A stretch of 64,000 nucleotides of DNA from an uncultured Burkholderiales bacterium. Lineage in GTDB: Bacteria > Pseudomonadota > Gammaproteobacteria > Burkholderiales > Burkholderiaceae_C. The notes under the pieces were generated by a model that saw nothing but the letters and a program-made list of their open reading frames with translations, ran no database searches and was not told the origin of the DNA. The stretch spans positions 18,645-82,644 of the forward strand of contig CAIZHQ010000005.1 of NCBI GenBank assembly GCA_903932865.1, given 5' to 3'. How positions within the stretch are numbered: the stretch's first letter is position 1; every line of letters begins with the position of its first letter. Of the stretch, positions 60,151-64,000 are shown one piece after another. The position numbers and the translations under genes were made by a program.

Positions 60151-61101
60151 ATGAACGCGACTTTGGAAATACTGGGCATCACTGGCCCCATTTACCTGGC
60201 CATTGCCCTGGGATTTTTTTGTACTCGCCAAGGCCTGTTTGCCCAAGCAGACATGCAGGTGTTTGGCAAGTTCGCCATCCAATTGGCCTTGCCTGCCTTG
60301 TTGTTCAATGCCCTGTCGCAGCGCAGCGTGGGGGAAATCCTGAATCTGAATTATTTGCTGGCTTATGCCTTGGGGTCTTTGCTGGTGATGGGCCTGGGCC
60401 TGTGGTGGGCGCGCAAGGTGCTGGGCCAGAGCCTGAGTTACAGCAGCATGATGGCCATGGGCATGTCTTGCCCGAACAGCGGATTTGTGGGTTACCCGAT
60501 CATTTTGTTGTCGTTTGGCCCGGTGGCCGGGGTGGCGCTGGCATTGAACATGGTGGTCGAAAACTTTTTGCTGCTGCCCTTGCTCTTGGCCATGGGGGAT
60601 GCGCAAGGCAGGCCCGGCCAGTGGAAAAGTGTACTCCTCCAAACGCTGAAAAATGTGCTTAAAAACCCCATGATTTGGGGTGTGGTGTCGGGTTTTGCGT
60701 TTTCGCTCTCTGGCCTGCAGATGCCCGAGCCTTTGGGGCGCACCATCCATTTGTTTGCGCAGTCCAGCGCGGCGCTGTCGCTGTTTGTGATTGGTGGCTC
60801 TCTGGTGGGCCTGCAAGCACGGGGCTTACAGGGCACTGTGCTGCCGATTGCACTTGGCAAGTTGGTGTTGCATCCGCTGGCGATGTGGGTGGTGCTGGTT
60901 TGGCTCGTCGCGATTGAAGACCCGGCTTTGCGCGCCGCTGCACTGCTCACCGGGGCGATGCCCATGCTTGGGATTTACACCATCTTGAACCAGCGCCACG
61001 GCCACGGCACGGTGAGCGCTGCGGCCTTGCTGGTGACCACGGTGCTGTCGTTTTTCACACTCAGCACGCTGTTGTGGTTGTTGCAGCAACACCCTGTGTG
61101 A
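60151..61101 (+). CDS. AEC family transporter
   Basis: 316 residues with ten membrane segments in two halves. AEC features are ALGFFCTRQGLFAQADMQVFGKFAIQLALPALLFNAL and GMSCPNSGFVGYPI, with LVTTVLSFFTLSTLLWLL at the end. AEC proteins export or import small organic acids. It is divergent from the methyltransferase gene and breaks up the polysaccharide run. Confidence 0.9.
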   Translation: MNATLEILGITGPIYLAIALGFFCTRQGLFAQADMQVFGKFAIQLALPALLFNALSQRSVGEILNLNYLLAYALGSLLVMGLGLWWARKVLGQSLSYSSMMAMGMSCPNSGFVGYPIILLSFGPVAGVALALNMVVENFLLLPLLLAMGDAQGRPGQWKSVLLQTLKNVLKNPMIWGVVSGFAFSLSGLQMPEPLGRTIHLFAQSSAALSLFVIGGSLVGLQARGLQGTVLPIALGKLVLHPLAMWVVLVWLVAIEDPALRAAALLTGAMPMLGIYTILNQRHGHGTVSAAALLVTTVLSFFTLSTLLWLLQQHPV

Positions 61102-61227
61102 AGGGCTTGCAGGTATTTTGTGGGGGCGTTTGGGGATGCGGTTGACCTGTGCTCACCAAGGTGCAGTGGCCCTGACCCCGGGGCGGGTATTGAAAATGCA
61201 TGTCTGGCCCACTGATAGACTTGATGC

Positions 61228-62436
61228 TTGAAAAATTTCAGACCCTCCGCTGCCCGAACCGCAGCCCAAGTTCAGGCAGACCCAGCGCCAGCTGGCCCGC
61301 ACCATCTCCCCGATGAGCCCATTGATGTGGTGTACTTGTGGGTGGACGGTAACGATTCAAGTTGGCGGGCCAAGCGCCAAGCGGCTTTGGCGCAATTGCC
61401 CCGCGACACGGGCGCGGCCATGGCGCGTTACAGCAATGTGGAGGGCCGCTTTCGAGACAACCACGAGCTGCGTTACAGCCTGCGGGCACTGGAGAAGTTT
61501 TTCCCGCAGCACGGCCATGTGTACATCGTGACCGATGCGCAAGCACCGGATTGGTTGCGTCCCTCGGACCGGTTGACGCTGGTGGACCACCGTGAGCTGA
61601 TACCCGAGTCTTCCTTGCCTACCTTCGATTCGGGCCACATTGAATCGTGGATTCACCACATTCCGGGTTTGTCAGAGCGCTATTTTTATTTCAACGACGA
61701 TGTGTTTTTGGGCGCACCTTTGAACCCGGCCGACTGGTTCACGCCCGATGGTTTTTACCTCACATGGTCAGACGAGCCACACGTCACCGATGAGGCCATG
61801 CGCATGGACGCGACCTCGCTGGAGAACGCTTGCCGCTTGTCGATCGAGTGGTTGAGGGCGCAAGCGGGCGCATCGCTGGTGGGCAAGGATTTGCCGCCCA
61901 GCCGACAGCAAGACCCGTTGTACCAAAGTACTTTTCGCACCTTTGCCCATTCGCCCCGGCCCATGCGGCGCTCGCTGTTGCGGGAGTTGGAGGGGGCGGC
62001 ACCCGAGTTGTTTGCCGGGGTGCGCTCGACGGTGTTCCGCAGCTGGGACAAGCCAACCATCGTGTCGGACTTTGTGTTGCGCTGGGCGCTGGCCCACAGC
62101 TTGGCGAAGATGCGCACTTACCGTCACCGCCATGTGTCCACGGGTGACGTCGATCAGCAAGCCCAGCTGCAGGCCTTGGCGGCTGAGTTCGGAGCGCTCG
62201 ACTTTTTTTGCATCAACGACACCACCGATGATGCTCACTTGGACGATCCGCGTTTGCGCCAGGTGCAGTCGGTGTTGCAGGCCATGCTGCCGCAGGCCTC
62301 GGGCTTTGAGCAGTCGGGCTGCGGTGCTCCTGACACCCACGAAGAGCTGGCCGATCAATCGGCCGAGATTCACCAAGGCGTGCAAGCGGCAGCGGCCCAC
62401 CAAAGTCCGGTGTCAGGGTCTCGCCGCAGGGCTTGA
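61228..62436 (+). CDS. Stealth-family polysaccharide phosphotransferase
   Basis: 402 residues from a TTG codon; no ATG is available before the conserved region, so the exact start is uncertain. All four Stealth conserved regions are present: CR1 IDVVYLWVDGNDSSW, CR2 RDNHELRYSLRALEKFFP through YFYFNDDVFLG, CR3 PTIVSDFVLRWALAHS and CR4 FFCINDTTDDAH. These enzymes transfer sugar-1-phosphate during capsule or exopolysaccharide synthesis. It fits the neighbouring glycan genes. Confidence 0.9.
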   Translation: MKNFRPSAARTAAQVQADPAPAGPHHLPDEPIDVVYLWVDGNDSSWRAKRQAALAQLPRDTGAAMARYSNVEGRFRDNHELRYSLRALEKFFPQHGHVYIVTDAQAPDWLRPSDRLTLVDHRELIPESSLPTFDSGHIESWIHHIPGLSERYFYFNDDVFLGAPLNPADWFTPDGFYLTWSDEPHVTDEAMRMDATSLENACRLSIEWLRAQAGASLVGKDLPPSRQQDPLYQSTFRTFAHSPRPMRRSLLRELEGAAPELFAGVRSTVFRSWDKPTIVSDFVLRWALAHSLAKMRTYRHRHVSTGDVDQQAQLQALAAEFGALDFFCINDTTDDAHLDDPRLRQVQSVLQAMLPQASGFEQSGCGAPDTHEELADQSAEIHQGVQAAAAHQSPVSGSRRRA

Positions 62437-62453
62437 TGACGGGGGCTAGAGCG

Positions 62454-62849
62454 TCAACGCAAAGAGGCTGCCGTGACCTCTGAGAGCGGCAAGTCCAACG
62501 GTTCGGTTTCGCACTGAAACGGCCGTTTGTTGGGTACCCGCTGTGCGAGGATGCGCGCAGGTTCCTCCGATATGGCATGGCTTCGAGCCTGTTGCAGCGC
62601 CTGGTGCTTGCTGTAACGACCGCGCACCCGCATGCGCCACACCTTGAAAGACCGGGCTTTGAGGTGCTCGCGCATCAGAGCGATCACCTGGTCCTCGCTC
62701 AAACCAAATTGCAGGGCCATGGCTTCGAACGGGGTGTCGTCTTGCCACGCCATGCCGATGACTGCGGACACGTCGGCCGCACTCATGTCCGCATTCATGG
62801 CCTCATGCATGGCGATGTTGGGGGGCTGTGGGCAAGTCTGTTTTTTCAA
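62454..62849 (-). CDS. TIGR03643 family protein
   Basis: 131 residues; a later ATG at codon 15 or 22 is possible. The TIGR03643 core is VSAVIGMAWQDDTPFEAMALQFGL, VIALMREHLKARSFKVWRMR, VRGRYSKHQAL. The function is unknown; the short helical form suggests DNA or RNA binding. It is 68 nt downstream of the cobalamin-binding regulator and may be cotranscribed. Confidence 0.85.
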   Translation of the reverse strand: MKKQTCPQPPNIAMHEAMNADMSAADVSAVIGMAWQDDTPFEAMALQFGLSEDQVIALMREHLKARSFKVWRMRVRGRYSKHQALQQARSHAISEEPARILAQRVPNKRPFQCETEPLDLPLSEVTAASLR

Positions 62850-62917
62850 GGCTGAGTTCGGTAATGGGGCTGCCCGGCAGTATCTGGAGCCCCTTCACGA
62901 ACGACAAGGGCAGGGCT

Positions 62918-63844
62918 TCAGGCGTTGGCCACTGGGCTGGGGCCTGAGCGGAATGAGGCCGCCAGTGCTACGGCTTCTTTCACGTCCACGCAAATGCCAT
63001 CGGCGCCCAAGCTGCGGGCGTCATGTTGTTGCAAGGTGAAGATGGGGCCACCCAGCAGCACGCCGGGTTCGGGGTTGCCCGATGCGGCCTTGAGGGCGCG
63101 GATCAGGCCGGGCAGGGCCTTGAGTTGCGTTTCGGTGGCGCAAGAGATGCCAATGACGTCAAACCACTCGTTGTTGACCGCGTGCACCAGCTCTTTTTCG
63201 GAGACCGAGATTTCGATGACCACGTCCCAGCCGGCTTTGCGGAAAAAATCGGACACGATGGTCATGCCCAAAAAATGCTGCGAGCCTGGGGCCGAGGCCA
63301 ACATGATGCGCTGGACATCGCCGCCCAGTTGCGGACCGTTTTGGTATTCGAAGCCTAGGCGGTGTGTGATCTCGTGCATGCGCACCAGGCCACAAGTGAC
63401 TTCGGTGAAGTCGCACAGGTCTTGCTCCCACATCTGGCCCAGCTGCCGTGCAGCAGGGGCGATCAGATCCAGGAAAATCCGGTCGGTGGTGACGCCCTGG
63501 TGCAGCAACTCGTCGATGAATTGGGTGGTCTCGCTGGCCTGACTGGATTTGCTCAGGGCCACAAACGTGGCGAGTTGTTTGGGCGAGATGCCAGGGCCCA
63601 ATGTGGCGGGATCAGCTTCGGGCAACGACACCCTGTGCGCTTGCACCAAGCGCGGAATGATCTGGGTCTCGATGACCTCGGTCAAGGACCTTTTGCACTC
63701 CTCCTGTGCCTTCAAGGCATCGGCGTTGTTAGGCTGCGACCGAAAGCCGCTCAATTGTTGTCCCAATGACGACATGAGTGTGAGCAATGCGCTTGCGTGT
63801 GCCTTCAACGGGTTGAAGTGGAGGCCCGGTAAATTGAGGTACAT
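62918..63844 (-). CDS. Cobalamin-binding regulator of the PpaA/AerR type
   Basis: 308 residues from ATG 63844; an in-frame ATG at 63856 gives 312. The N-terminal half is helical (EDLLHQGVTTDRIFLDLIAPAARQL region, then WEQDLCDFTEVTCGLVRMHEI), like the helical half of AerR/PpaA. The C-terminal half is a Rossmann-like B12 domain with APGSQHFLGMTIVSDFF, where the His (194 in the longer form) stands in the cobalamin-ligand position, then VIGISCATETQLKALPGLI and PGVLLGGPIF. AerR/PpaA proteins sense light through adenosyl- or hydroxocobalamin and control photosynthesis genes with PpsR/CrtJ. The family is well supported; the photosynthetic role is inferred. Confidence 0.82.
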   Translation of the reverse strand: MYLNLPGLHFNPLKAHASALLTLMSSLGQQLSGFRSQPNNADALKAQEECKRSLTEVIETQIIPRLVQAHRVSLPEADPATLGPGISPKQLATFVALSKSSQASETTQFIDELLHQGVTTDRIFLDLIAPAARQLGQMWEQDLCDFTEVTCGLVRMHEITHRLGFEYQNGPQLGGDVQRIMLASAPGSQHFLGMTIVSDFFRKAGWDVVIEISVSEKELVHAVNNEWFDVIGISCATETQLKALPGLIRALKAASGNPEPGVLLGGPIFTLQQHDARSLGADGICVDVKEAVALAASFRSGPSPVANA

Positions 63845-64000
63845 CAAGTGGTCCAAAAGTATGTTTTGACCTTAACGCTTTCCATGGTTCCTCGCAAGGC
63901 TTTAGGCGGCTGCTGGCCTAGGGGTTATCACCCGTATGCCTGGTTTCTGTCTTTTGCCCGATGTTCGGCACCCCTGAATTTGGGGACAAGATGATTTCAA

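Noticed and set aside
1..64000. CRISPR array, rRNA genes, transposase or phage genes
   Set aside because: I looked for regularly spaced repeats, rRNA signatures and mobile-element enzymes and found none in the window.

Overview
The window is one contiguous stretch of a GC-rich betaproteobacterial chromosome. Gene content and protein sequence character point to Burkholderiales, most likely Comamonadaceae (Limnohabitans/Rhodoferax-like). Supporting signs are the flgBCDEFGHIJK operon with divergent flgAMN, a cysI-DUF934-cysH-cysD-cysN block with an APS-type CysH, orphan Bug receptors, and a PpaA/AerR-like cobalamin protein typical of purple phototrophs. Species cannot be fixed by reading alone.

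Layout. 1-8073 (minus): flagellar rod/hook/ring operon flgB to flgK (flgK cut by the window edge). It is preceded by a near-perfect sigma-54 promoter, a FleQ-like box and a cluster of inverted repeats that could be an enhancer. 8280-11137: a LysM/transglycosylase gene that may supply the activity missing from the one-domain FlgJ, then flgA, flgM (own sigma-28-like promoter) and flgN. 11186-18456: MATE exporter, a conserved small protein, ChrA, a hypothetical, an SDR/DMT-exporter/cyclase set, and an HTH protein. 18543-23638: a tightly coupled TRAP operon (dctQ, dctM, dctP, TIGR04076-family protein, aldo/keto reductase) with a divergent GntR regulator.

23687-32943 is an AT-richer region attached to the 3' end of an intact tRNA-Asn gene. 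Two further copies of the tRNA 3' end split it into two cassettes. Each of the three tRNA 3' ends is followed by its own intrinsic terminator. Cassette A holds an alpha/beta hydrolase fused to an NTF2/SnoaL-like domain, a Bug receptor and a LysR regulator. Cassette B holds two colinear Rieske oxygenases, a carboxylesterase-like hydrolase and a second Bug receptor. This looks like tandem tRNA-anchored catabolic islands and is the strongest candidate here for an undescribed system. No integrase is visible.

33099-42567: a TonB-dependent receptor behind a TPP riboswitch (probable outer-membrane thiamine uptake), a TrxR-like ferredoxin-NADP reductase with fdxA, and the assimilatory sulfate reduction operon. 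That operon has a palindromic repeat in three of its gaps and one read in-frame inside cysN. 42893-53422: housekeeping and transport genes (DMT exporter, amino-acid-type SBP, SPOR protein, GltB-like protein, MnmC-like oxidase, YggX, Fpr, DsbB, Lrp, racemase, glutamine amidotransferase).

53524-62436: a surface-polysaccharide region with an unusual 814-residue GT4/sugar-phosphate-transferase fusion, two more glycosyltransferases, a flippase, a methyltransferase and a Stealth-family phosphotransferase. An AEC transporter is interspersed. 62454-63844: a TIGR03643 protein and the PpaA/AerR-like regulator, suggesting that a photosynthesis gene cluster may lie beyond the right edge. All coordinates, motifs and family calls come from reading sequence; no database search was run.
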